From Schizochytrium sp. TIO01 (taxonomy: Eukaryota > Sar > Bigyra > Thraustochytrida > Thraustochytriidae), in assembly GCA_004764695.1 (NCBI GenBank), contig SMSO01000031.1:8742761-8806760 (forward strand): 64,000 nt of DNA. The letters run 5' to 3'. The notes below the pieces were generated by a model. That model saw nothing but the letters and a program-made list of their open reading frames with translations. It had not been told where the DNA came from and searched no databases. Positions within the stretch are counted from its first letter, which is position 1, and every line of letters begins with the position of its first letter. Shown here one piece after another: positions 11,423-21,800 of the stretch. A program made the translations under genes and the position numbers.

Positions 11423-13363
11423 ATGGCCTACCGCACACAGAGTTCGGGTACGATGCCACGTGCTAGATGGCCAGAGTCAGAGGATACGAGAATTGAGCAT
11501 GAGCAACTACGCCCACAGTCTGCGTCAAGGCGGCGAGAACTTGCCAAAAGTAGATCTCCAAGCAAACAACGCCGGAACCTTGGAGGGCCTAGCGCAAATC
11601 TCTTAGCTAGAACAGCTTCATATCAGCGACAGTTGACAGCTACAGCCTCTGTAGATGAACATATGCAGTATACTTCACGGAAAACACTCACCAGAAGGCG
11701 TACAACTTCTTCTTCTTCAAAAACTATTCATGATGAGATGACGGATGTCCCAATCAGCAGCGATGACTCCTCCGATGATGACGAGGTGCAGTCGCGCGCG
11801 AGTAGAAAAACCCGCGCAACAGTTCATCGGGAAGCAAATGGCATATGGGTTAGTAGCGACGACGAGAGCGATGACAACGAAGTTAAATCACAGCAATGGC
11901 GAAGTCGCCGCTCAAGACGAGCTCACTCTTATCGAACTTCTGAAGGTTTAGCCGCATACTCCGATACAGATATCCGCATGAGAAGTGGGAGTCGCTCATC
12001 GGCCTCATCATCCACTTTTCTAGACCAATATCAGCAGCAAAATAGAATAAGCTCTTTCCAGCAAGCTCAGCAAGAACACTTCTCATCACAACAAGGTGGT
12101 AGCAGTGGCAGCAGCGGCGGCGGCGGCGATTCGGAAGGACCAATGAGATTTCAGAGTCGAGCTAATGCACCCCCAACGTCGTCACCGACAGCGTCTTCGC
12201 TCGGTTCGAATAGATCTTCCCGTTATTGGTCTTCGTCAAGCTCTGAGACAAGCTCCATTAGTGGAAGCATTGGAGAAACTACACTCCGGCAACGAAGGTC
12301 CCGAACATCGTCAATCGCCCATCTTGGTACGCAGCCAGCGCATGGTGCTGGAGGTGGATATGAATCATTCGACTCCGTAAGTCTTGCATCTACAGTTGCT
12401 TCAGAGGCTACGGGTTATATGTCTGCAGCATCCTTAGATCGTCGTAGTATCCAAAGGGGTATCCACCATTCACGTGCGGGCGGATATCGTGCTTCTGGGC
12501 TTAGTCAAGGCAACAACACAGCAGCTTGGGGAGGCATTTCGTCATCTGTGACCAATTTTGCCACAAATTTACATCAACATAATTCTTACAGTGAACAGGG
12601 CACTATTTACGAGCATCCTTCGTCGATGCCTTCCGGCGTATCATATGTCTCATCAACGAGTTCGTCCCCAACTATTCATTCACAATCACAAGAGTGTATC
12701 GGTCCGCAACAAGCTCAATACCAGCTATCGCAATCATCAAATCCACAGCGGCAAATGTACGAGGGAATGCTTACGCCTATCCAACTCCATGCTGTACAGT
12801 TCTGGGATCCCGATGGAACAAAGGCTCTTCTCGCGGATCGGGGTAGCACAGGAGGTGGGATTGCAGTTGGAGTGTCTCTTTTCGCGTTCGGATTTTGGGC
12901 ATGGGGCCTTGTCGTTTTTGTGTTGACTATTTTGACTGCAAGCTCAGTTTCAACCATGTATCGTCTGTCAAAATGGCGAGGATCGAGTGGCATAGAGCAG
13001 CAGGCGCTCTTTAATGAAATGTACGAAATTGTAGAACAAGTCTGTACCGATACTCGAATTACTTTACCAACTGGAGAGATGCGTCCCAGGCTTGTATGCG
13101 CTGGTGAGCTTGGCACAGCGCTTGACCGGCACTTTCCTGGACTCGATGAGGCAACCAAGTTACGATTCTGGACAGAAGCCTGTGTTCATTTCCGGCTTAC
13201 ATTGCGCAGTGGTTGCCATCATCTTGGACAGGGCAAACTTCATCCCCGCAACCTAGCTACGTCTACTCTCGGCACAATGACAAAGAATTTACCACATGGG
13301 ATTTGCCCTAGTTGCGATAACAAAATTGCAATTGAAGCTAAATTTCCACTGAAATGTGACTAA
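11423..13363 (+). CDS. Ser-rich protein with C-terminal membrane segment, function unknown
   Basis: I chose the ATG at 11423 (context AGGATGG), giving 646 residues; the frame is open a little further upstream but without an ATG. Residues 1 to about 470 are low-complexity: Ser/Arg/Gln-rich, with two acidic SSDD-type patches (DVPISSDDSSDDDE and WVSSDDESDDNE) that look like casein-kinase-2 sites, so this part is probably disordered. A hydrophobic stretch at about 476-512 (IAVGVSLFAFGFWAWG onward) could form one long or two short membrane helices. The last 130 residues are ordered-looking, with scattered Cys (Val-Cys-Thr-Asp, Cys-His-His, ICPSCD near the end). I do not recognise the family. One intronless frame; intact. 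Confidence 0.8.
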   Translation: MAYRTQSSGTMPRARWPESEDTRIEHEQLRPQSASRRRELAKSRSPSKQRRNLGGPSANLLARTASYQRQLTATASVDEHMQYTSRKTLTRRRTTSSSSKTIHDEMTDVPISSDDSSDDDEVQSRASRKTRATVHREANGIWVSSDDESDDNEVKSQQWRSRRSRRAHSYRTSEGLAAYSDTDIRMRSGSRSSASSSTFLDQYQQQNRISSFQQAQQEHFSSQQGGSSGSSGGGGDSEGPMRFQSRANAPPTSSPTASSLGSNRSSRYWSSSSSETSSISGSIGETTLRQRRSRTSSIAHLGTQPAHGAGGGYESFDSVSLASTVASEATGYMSAASLDRRSIQRGIHHSRAGGYRASGLSQGNNTAAWGGISSSVTNFATNLHQHNSYSEQGTIYEHPSSMPSGVSYVSSTSSSPTIHSQSQECIGPQQAQYQLSQSSNPQRQMYEGMLTPIQLHAVQFWDPDGTKALLADRGSTGGGIAVGVSLFAFGFWAWGLVVFVLTILTASSVSTMYRLSKWRGSSGIEQQALFNEMYEIVEQVCTDTRITLPTGEMRPRLVCAGELGTALDRHFPGLDEATKLRFWTEACVHFRLTLRSGCHHLGQGKLHPRNLATSTLGTMTKNLPHGICPSCDNKIAIEAKFPLKCD

Positions 13364-14628
13364 TTTGAAACACTTTGCTATATTCCTGTGCAAATTTCTT
13401 TATACAATGTTTTATTGTGATCAATAGTACTTCCATAATCTCAAATTAAGATCCTTCGCAAGTCTACTCTTGTATACATACTTAATCAGAAAATATATTA
13501 TGCGTGTTTGCCATGTTTTCCAATATTCACAGATATATTTAACGTTTAAATTGTTTCCCCTGATTTACCAAATCTTGAAACAGAATTGCACCTGATACAC
13601 ATTTGCCATCTCTCCATACCATTGATAAAACAGTTCTTATTAAGATAAAGACAAGAGCGGTCGTTGCAAGTCCTAGATTTCATATATAGCTAAATAGCAA
13701 ATGTGGAGCTCTAGGTAATTTTTTTTAGCATGTGTATGGATCTATTGCAATGAAAAGAGTTATGGAAGAGCTGAGCATAGCGTATTCGTTGCTTTAAGGC
13801 CAGAAAATTTTCCTAATGTATGATGTCTTGGTTGAAAAGGAAATTTAATGTGTTTGTCTTTTCCCGAAGAGTTAAGAATTCTACCGGATATTTCAAGAGT
13901 GGGCAGTGAATATGCATATAGCTACTAGATTCGACATTGCAGTAAATCGGTGTCCCGGTTTTCCGAGGAAATGATCTCTTTCAACTGAAATAGAACAAAG
14001 ATAAATTCTGGTTCTATCCCTGTTAATTATCGCACAAGGTGCGCGCGCACGCTACTCACTAGTCGTATGGGAACAAACACTTCATATTCTACTATTACAA
14101 AGTCGTGCACAGGTTTAAAATTTAAAGAAAGTTACATTTTAATATTAGTGCTCCTTTTTCAGCTCTTCTTTCGGAAGAATAACTTTGCTCTGCAACGTTC
14201 TCGACATGATTACTCTTTTCAAGAGCATTAACTGCCGTGCGCAGATACGTTCTCTAAGACGTATGTCTTGCACTTCGATTCCAGTATTTGAAACACGTCC
14301 CATCACAACAACTCCTCCGTATAGTTATATCAAGAAGTTGATTCTTGAATCTCCAGTTCCAAATGGCCACACGCAAAAGTTCCTAGAGGACAAATAAATT
14401 ATACATCAGCATTATTTGCACAATTAGCACTTGCACTCTCCCATAGCCTAAGAACAACGAGGGTCCTCAATATCAACAGTCACACCCATCATGCATGCTC
14501 CTACAATTCCTGCGAAGGCACATATTCATACATCTCGGACAGATGCTCTCAACATCACATTTACAATTCTGCGCAAATCGCATGCATCTCAGACAGCATA
14601 ATAATACTCAGAATGTCCTCTCTACTAA
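13364..14628. other. AT-rich intergenic spacer
   Basis: 3' flank of the Ser-rich protein gene and spacer before the decayed repeat. Only short open frames (for example a 70-codon one at 14185-14397) without recognisable similarity or coding-like composition. Confidence 0.5.
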
Positions 14629-15456
14629 TTATTTAGGTCTTTGTTAAGGGATGGAGATTAGGTAAGAAACTGGAATGGCCAAGGAACCACCAACTCCAAA
14701 CACTACAAGTGGAATCAAATCTTCAATTCAACTTACCAAGAACTTCAACCAAAAGTTTGGTGCCTCAGCAAGTGCCCTTCGGGTGCTTTCCCGGAGGCAA
14801 TCGCATATACGCAAGTGGCACCTATGGCTGCGGTTTGTTACGCCAGGGTGCCCTCCGCCAAACAAAAAGAGAACTCCAACTGCAGGATTGGTGACCTCTA
14901 GCGTGTCTAACCAGACGCCTCCGCCGTCTACAAAGATGTTGGTGGAGGGTTTAGCTTCAAAAGGACGGGCTTGTGCGCCCTCCTGGACTACCGAGATACA
15001 CTGCAAGCTTGCACTTTGGTTCTGTGACAACAATCCTTTTGCCTAAATCTGACACCTCAACAGGTTTACAAGAACGATCGAGATCAACAACGATCGAGAT
15101 CAAGACAGCTCAAATGCTGAGTCGTTGGCCTCCGGCAAGAGCTCATCCACAACGCCGAGCTTCTCCCGTGCCAGTGGTGTAAAGCGGTTCTTCGCCGAGA
15201 GGGTTGCACTTCAATACCATGCAATGAATGTAGGTGGTACCATCCACGGAACATCCAAGGTTTTCTAATGTCCCCCCAAAATGCAAACGCGTAGCCGACC
15301 GCGATACCCACGCCGCCAAATGCATGCATCCCTTGGCGCTACCTCTCCAAGGACATGATTCAAGAGTTGTCTTTGAGTTCCGGGTTCGCGATTGGGCCTT
15401 AGCCCCGTTTGGCACAGTGGGAAATGCAAGTTCTGCAAATTTTATAGGGTAAATTA
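14629..15456 (-). repeat. Decayed dispersed repeat, copy 1 (remnant of a coding gene)
   Basis: About 0.83 kb that aligns by eye with 41871-42965 in the same orientation. Both start with TTATTTAGG[T/C]C and end with GCAAATTTTATAGG. On the minus strand both copies keep matching peptide blocks in the same order: SCPWRGSAKGC; AFGGVGIAVGY (other copy AFDGVDIKIGY); REKLGVVDELLPEAND (other copy EEKLAFVNG...WPND); EVSDLGKRI...TEPKCKL; FVDGGGVWLDTLEVTN (other copy FIDIRGV, then a stop, INTLEITN). Conservation of peptides rather than plain DNA points to a protein-coding ancestor on the minus strand. Stops and frame changes between blocks show that it is broken. A 15-bp direct duplication (AACGATCGAGATCAA) at about 15074-15104 is unique to this copy. 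Ancestral function not recognised. Confidence 0.75.
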
Positions 15457-15555
15457 TAGGCGTCTTACCATGATATGACTAGGAAAAAGACGAACAGAAA
15501 AAGAAAGAGTCGAGGAAGGTAACAAATCGACAAGGAGCAACAGACCCTTCCCTCG

Positions 15556-18036
15556 ATGAGTCGCAAGGCCGTGGGCCGCTGGCAGCTCGAGCGCAGGCTC
15601 GGTGCGGGATCCTTCGCCAGCGTCTTCCTTGCGAGCCGCCGCCCAGACGGCGGGGCCGTGGCCGCTCTCGACGCCGGGCTCCGGCAAGATGGCCTCAAGA
15701 AGAACGACGCCGGTGACGACGGTGCCGACGGCGACGTGCAAAGTCACACTGCTGAGAACCAGAGCCAGTATGGAATGATAGGAAACAACGCAGGCCCGTG
15801 GCCAGAAAGGGTGGCCATCAAGGCCATTTCTAGATCAAAATTAACGAAAAAGCTCGAGCGGAATTTGCAAAAGGAGGTCTCAATTTTGCAGGGTTTGGTG
15901 CATGACAATATTGTGGCATTGCTGGAGACCGTCGAGACAGGGAGACATATTTATCTAGTAATGGAATACTGTGCAGGAGGAGATCTCCACGCACTCCTTA
16001 AGTCTACAGGACCGCTGCCAGTGGATCTAGCGAGACACTTTGTACGACAGCTTGCGGATGGTATGCACTTCCTGTGGTCGCAGAACCTCATCCATAGGGA
16101 TCTCAAGCCACACAACTTACTTCTCACAGAAAGGTCGATTCGTGGCGTACTTAAAATTGCAGATTTTGGATTCGCAACGCATCTCGAGGCGGCAGCTATG
16201 GCAGACACCATGTGCGGAAGTCCACTCTACATGGTAAGTTCATTTTGGAGAGAGAAAACTTGGTCTTAGATTGTAAAGGTTCACGAATTCATCAGGCCTG
16301 ATTTTGGCCTTTGTGGTTTCATAAATTAGAGAAAGCTGGAAATCTGGAGAAAACTAACAAGAGACAACTTTTATGATGTTATTGGCAATGTATTTGTTTG
16401 AAAACACACATTTTACAAACAGGCACCAGAAGTTCTCGATGGGAAGCGCTATGATAGCCGTGCTGATCTATGGTCAGCCGGCACTATTTTGTTCGAGATG
16501 TTGATAGGAAAGCCCCCCTTCCAGGGATCATCTCCACGCGAACTTTTGCGAAACATTTTACGCAGTCCGTTCCGATTTCCTTTAGAAAAAAGAGATTGTC
16601 CGGGTGATTGCATTAGTTTACTTCAAAGTTTGCTCATGGCAGACCCTAACCAACGAATCACCTTTGAGGAATTTTATGAACATCCTTTCCTGCGAGAAGA
16701 CATCAATCCGGACGAGGCGGCTCTTCGCGCTCTCTCCTCTTCGTCCTCAAGCGACAGTGAAGACTCCAATCTTCCAGACTCAGCAGATGAAGACTCTGAT
16801 GGAGAATTCAAGGGGAAGAAGAAAGAATTAACCACAGATGATGATCCACCACATAGTAGCGGGCCAAAGGCAAAGGGTTTACTCGATCGTGTAGTGAATG
16901 GTCCAGGACCCTCAAGCCCAAGTGAAGAAACATGGGAGATCATTCCCTCGTCACAACCTGAGTCATTCCGGAACCGTACACAAAGTGATCAGCAACCCTC
17001 TCGGAACTCTCCACCATTACATCGTCGTGCCTTTCAGCCACTAGTAAGGGGTGCTTCAGGGACTGGGCTGAGTAACCATCATCACAACCTCTCCAAGCAA
17101 CCCAATCACCAAATGGGAGCTGTTTCTGGAGGTAGCACGCAAGCAACGAATCTTCCACGAACTCAAAAACAAGTAGCACCAGGCACTGCTGTAACCGTCC
17201 AAGCGCTGCGTTTCGCTGGAGAACTTACAAAGCGAATTCGTATCTTGGTAGACCTTGCTCGTGATCTCGCGTCCGATGGCGAAGCTGATTTCGGCATCAC
17301 ACGTAACCTGACCATGGCACATTACCGTAATTTACCGTCAATATCTCTTGTTCTCATAGTAAAAGCCCTGAAGCTGCTTACATTAGGTCTTGACGCTACA
17401 GAGCAGGCTGCAGGAGTACTTGATCAGACCTTGCTTCGAGCAGCACGTGTAACTCGCGACGAAGTTCGCAGCCTCTATGCAGAAACAGCTCGACACGGTG
17501 AGCAAATTCGTAAGCAGGCTCGTCAAATGGCAAGTATGGATCGAACACCTAGTGCAGAGAACCTTATGATTGAAATTGCTTTGCAACTTGGACAAGCTTG
17601 CGCGACTAGTGTTTTGCGATGTCAACATAATGGATCTGTCCAGGACCAGCAAACTTCGTCTAAACTTAGCCATACTGAAGCAAACAATCACGAGTTAGAT
17701 CAGATGCAGAGTTTGGGAGAAACCCATACACCTCAAGAAACACAGAACAACTATGTTGAAGATACCGACGTACACCATGGTGAAAACTTTATCTTAGATG
17801 GCAATGCTGGCCAAGCCAGTAACACTGACTGTAAACATGGGGATACTAGCACTACCCCACATGATTCTGGTGGCTCTGAGCAAACTCCGCGCGCAGCATC
17901 AATTCGTTCGCTTGAAATTGCGATTGTTATTCTCGAATTACTGACTTGTGATCCAAATGTACCGAGTACAGAAAAAGACCGTATCATGGGCCTGAAAGCA
18001 GTCTTTCTGCAACGGAAACGAAGACTTTGTTCATAA
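15556..18036 (+). CDS. ATG1: ATG1/ULK-type serine/threonine kinase
   Basis: Two exons, 15556-16233 and 16423-18036, joined across a 189-bp GT-AG intron (GTAAGT...ACAAACAG). The splice restores GSPLYM-APEVLD exactly in the activation segment and gives 763 residues. Motifs: GAGSFASVFLA (about 16-26), VAIKAI Lys (about 90), HRDLKPHNLLL (about 180), DFGFA (about 200), APE (227), and an Asp-Leu-Trp-Ser-Ala-Gly F-helix. HRDLKP-x-NLLL and the overall layout fit the ATG1/ULK family, which starts autophagy. An insertion of about 55 residues separates the Gly loop from the ATP-binding Lys. A Ser/Asp/His-rich linker is followed by helical segments from about residue 550 (ALRFAGELTKRIRILVDLARD), consistent with the C-terminal MIT-like region. 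ULK3 or ULK4 relatives are the alternative. Confidence 0.85.
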
Positions 18037-18122
18037 TTTAAACTGATACCTAGGCCTATTTAAACTTTGATAAATTCTGAATGAACTTCTTGCTCATTTA
18101 TACTCAAGCGTTACCTTTTGAC

Positions 18123-18245
18123 TAGCCAGTTAACCACAGATTCACCTACGGCAGGAATAGCAGAAATAAGATTAGTAATAACGGTAGCTCCCCCAAAAGA
18201 CATTTGACCCCAAGGTAGAACATATCCAATGAAAGCGGTAGCATT
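18123..18245 (-). pseudogene. Nuclear insertion of mitochondrial cytochrome b (cob) fragment
   Basis: On the minus strand 41 codons read without a stop as an internal piece of cytochrome b, including [13 protein letters not shown] and [15 protein letters not shown], which form a conserved block of the family. One position reads Gly where the family has Trp (SFWG to SFGG). Similarity stops abruptly on both sides: at a run of A/TAA on one side and after NWL on the other. It lies outside any gene. This is a mitochondrial transfer (NUMT), not a functional gene. Confidence 0.88.
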
Positions 18246-18267
18246 AAAAAAAAAATAATAATAATGC

Positions 18268-18390
18268 CTTTTTGATAAAGTGTACACCGAAATCGTAGGT
18301 CAATCTGGTTTGCGATTCACTTATGATATTTCATACCGTTTGCTAGATCGAGGTATTCTTGAAATCTTGGGACCTTTTGGGCTGACTAGC
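18268..18390 (+). pseudogene. Nuclear insertion of mitochondrial nad5 fragment
   Basis: About 40 codons on the plus strand resemble the region of NADH dehydrogenase subunit 5 that reads DKVYNE... and LDRG.IEILGPFGL in other mitochondria. Visible here are [11 protein letters not shown] and LLDRGILEILGPFGL. The frame stays open a little further but loses similarity after GPFGL. It sits about 20 bp from the cob fragment, in the opposite orientation, across an A-rich linker, so the two were probably inserted as one joined piece. Confidence 0.8.
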
Positions 18391-18808
18391 TTCCCTCCGC
18401 AGACGTGTGCTTTGAAGGAACACGAAAACAGTGCAATCAAAACCTGCACTTTTTCTTCCAAATCATAGGTCATTACTTTTCTTCCCCCAATAAAGAAGTT
18501 TGTAAACTTTATCCCTACCAGTGTTCCACAGTGGACATGTTTAAGAACTAGAAAGTATAATTAAAAACCCAAAAAACTGCTTCCTCAGAAAAAATGAAGC
18601 AGGCCTGTACGTTGATTTTCAAAGGATAGTTGCTTTTTTTTTCGAAAAGACCTCTTTAATAGTGCTATGGAGTGCAATATATATATATATATCAATTTTA
18701 AACAATTACTAATATGATTTCAGGGATCAGCATGAGGTTTAATAAAGTCGATGAACTGTTAGATGCGCGATGTTCACGATTCATTAAGACATCATAAGGT
18801 GAGATGCA
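18391..18808. other. Intergenic, AT-rich
   Basis: Spacer between the mitochondrial insertion and the 3' end of the minus-strand Cys-repeat gene. Contains a short TA dinucleotide run at about 18676-18692. Nothing else seen. Confidence 0.5.
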
Positions 18809-21800
18809 CTATACTGCTGACGAGGAACAGCTAAATTCCGATTCCAGAGCAGCCGTGAGGCGCTCCTGAACAGCAGAACGAGCTCTGGAAATTTTCAGAA
18901 AGACATCTGCAGCCTGTGCTTGTAAGTCCGGATGGAATGAAACCCACCTGTCCGGATGCCATTCTAAGGATGCGCGATGATATGCCTTTCGAAGTTGGGA
19001 GGATGTTACATTTGCTTCAATTCCAAGAATCTCTTCTGCAGTCATCTCCTCAGTTGGTACACCAAAGCCAGCTAAGAGCTTTGCTGGTCCATTCTTCAAG
19101 CGGACGTATGTCCCTTGAGAGAATGGGTGAGGGCTCTCGAGTACTTCAATGCCAACACTCTCTAGTTCTTCTTCACATGATCGAGCATATAGCCAACTGG
19201 ACCACGGGTAAGAGACGTAGTGTACTTCATCAGCTTCATCAAGAGGATTCTTGCATTGGAGTCGCACTGGGAGAGACGCACACCGAAGTAGCGCCCTAAG
19301 AGCTTCGGCCATGTTGCGGTGAGCTGAGAATTTAAATGGCAACGAACGGATCAAAGGGAGGCTGGCAAAAGAAGCAATTAGTTCAAAATCACCAGAAACA
19401 CCAACAACTCGGACTTGGGGAAACTGGACCCAATGGCCATTCGAATAAAGCGCGGGGTCCGTTTCTAGGTTCTCCACAGGGAGAAATTCATTTGTAATGC
19501 CATCACGACGGAGGCGAACAATGACAAAGTCTTGTCCACCCCAACCTAGGCCGCGACCAGGTGCATCAGATAAGTTTGTTGGAAAATTGAATTGATCAAC
19601 AAGCTCGTAAATCAAAGGCCCCAAATTATCTCCTGTCAACAGCTTACCTGAAATCACAAGCTCATACAATTCCCGTGTCTGTAGCAGGGTGAGTCGCGTT
19701 GGCCTACTTGCAGCTACACGGCATGCTTCAATCATACGACGAGATAGGCCCTTGTTCGGAGTTAATGATCGACTTACAATAGAGTGTGATGCACAACGTT
19801 GAGGGGCTTCTGACACACCAGGTTCAAGAGCAAGTCTCTCAGGTTGACGGCATATCACGACAGCAATATCCGCCCCAGCTGTTGGTACTAGTGCTTGCGC
19901 ACACTTCACTGGACGTAGATCTTTCGCCTTTTGACAAAGCTTAATCATCTGGCCTCGTGAAATGCGCAGATCGCGAGAAATAGATGCAGCACATTCTCCG
20001 GGAATATGGCTTTCTGCGTTTGTACATAGCTCAATCTTATCCAGACGAGTCCATCCCGAGGGCGCAGAAGCTACACACAACGCAGTTATGTTCGCAAATG
20101 GTACACTACAAAAGCTCAGTAGCTCGCGAAGCTCAAAATCTCTTGACTTGTCGAAGACATCGCGAACACATCCCGGGGCTTCATTTGCGTCTGCTAAACA
20201 AAGTTCTATAATTTGCTTGCCTGTAAGACTAGACATTTCGCGCTGTAAATTTACAAAGCACCGTACGGGTAATTCAGAAGTAGCGTTTGTACAGAGTCGA
20301 GCCAGGTCATTTTGTCCGAGCCCAACCTCCGAACCAAGGCGCAAGCATTTACGCATATCATTTGAAAGGTTCACATCAAGAGGACTTTGACAAAGCTGAA
20401 CAATTGATTCGACATCATCAAGACCCCCACTCGTAGCGGCTTGTATACAACGTGCTAACTTCTGACTATGGTCCTTCCCCGCTTTAGCACATAGACGCAC
20501 TGCCTGGCCGGGCGAGAATGCTGTTGCGAGGCTTTCCAGGCAAACTGTTGCTGGATCGTCACCTGCGTTTGAGCAAAGCTCTTTGATTTGAGACAAGGAC
20601 AATCCTCTTCTAGATCCTAGGCGAGCACACTCAAGGCTCACAACGCTTCTTACAAGGTCAAGTATGTCTACAGGTTTCAGATCAAGAACTTCAGCTAGAT
20701 TTGCAGCATGTTGTGCGCCCTTGGAACCCGAAAGCACAGATTGTCCATCGTGTCGGAATTGACAAAGCTTGATGACTGAGCGCTTAGTAACACGTTTGAC
20801 CTTGGCTTCCACGCCACTGACTACACAATTTGCGATTGCTTCACCTGGAAACTTGGCATTTTGGCACGCATCAACGATCAACTGAGCATCCAATTTTAAT
20901 GAGGACTCCTCGAGTCGACTGGCACACACAGCAGGAGCACTCGATTCACTACCTGTGCACAACTTCTCGCGAAAAGGACTTGCCAGAGAGGTAGCCAGGA
21001 CGCACGCCTCAATGCTTTGAGTTCCATTTGGAACTGACGTGCAGAGATCAACAAGTATTTGAGACTCTACTCGACTCGTCCCAACTCGCTTTCGATAGTG
21101 TTGAATGCACTCGATTGCATCTATGCCATATTGAGCCTTTGTACACAATTCACGAAGTCTGGGTAGAGGTTCGTCAAAAACTCGTGCCTTTAGTAAACCT
21201 TTGCCGGCCTCCATACATGATGTTGGCTCGCGTTGCTCAATTCCAAGGTCTCCATGAGTTGTGTTGGAACACATCTCCTGTACTTCATCATCAGAAAGCT
21301 CTTTGTAGTGCTTTCGTAGCTGAAAGGCACACTGTGCAGGGTATGAGTCCTTTGCTGATTGACAAAGGTTCGCTGCAAACTCCTCATTAAGCTTACGAGA
21401 AATTGACTCTGCAAAGCACTCTGCAGGGCCTCTGCAGTTGCCTTCACGAAGTGGGCTCTTACACACAAGAGCTGCCGATGCTGCAAATTGTTGCAAATTG
21501 GATTTGGAGAGGCCACGCTGCAAAGCTTCGATGCAACAAATTCCATGAAGTGGTTCAACAGCACACATAGCAATAGTTGCAGCACGGTGAGCGCTTGCCA
21601 GGCCGATTTTGTGGCTTTGTGTATAACAGTATGAAGGGCCGCCGTCAGTCGCGAACCTACAAAGATCAATGATCTCTTGCGTCGACATCGTAGGGTCTAC
21701 TTTTACCGCATCAGCGGCACATTGTAGCTGGGATGCACCAACCCCACTAGGTACGAGATGATGATCCTTGCATAGTTGCAAGGCAGCTGCACGAGGTGGC

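Noticed and set aside
18280-18468. Open frame as an independent small gene
   Set aside because: Its first half is a nad5 fragment; the remainder has no similarity, so it is part of the mitochondrial insertion.
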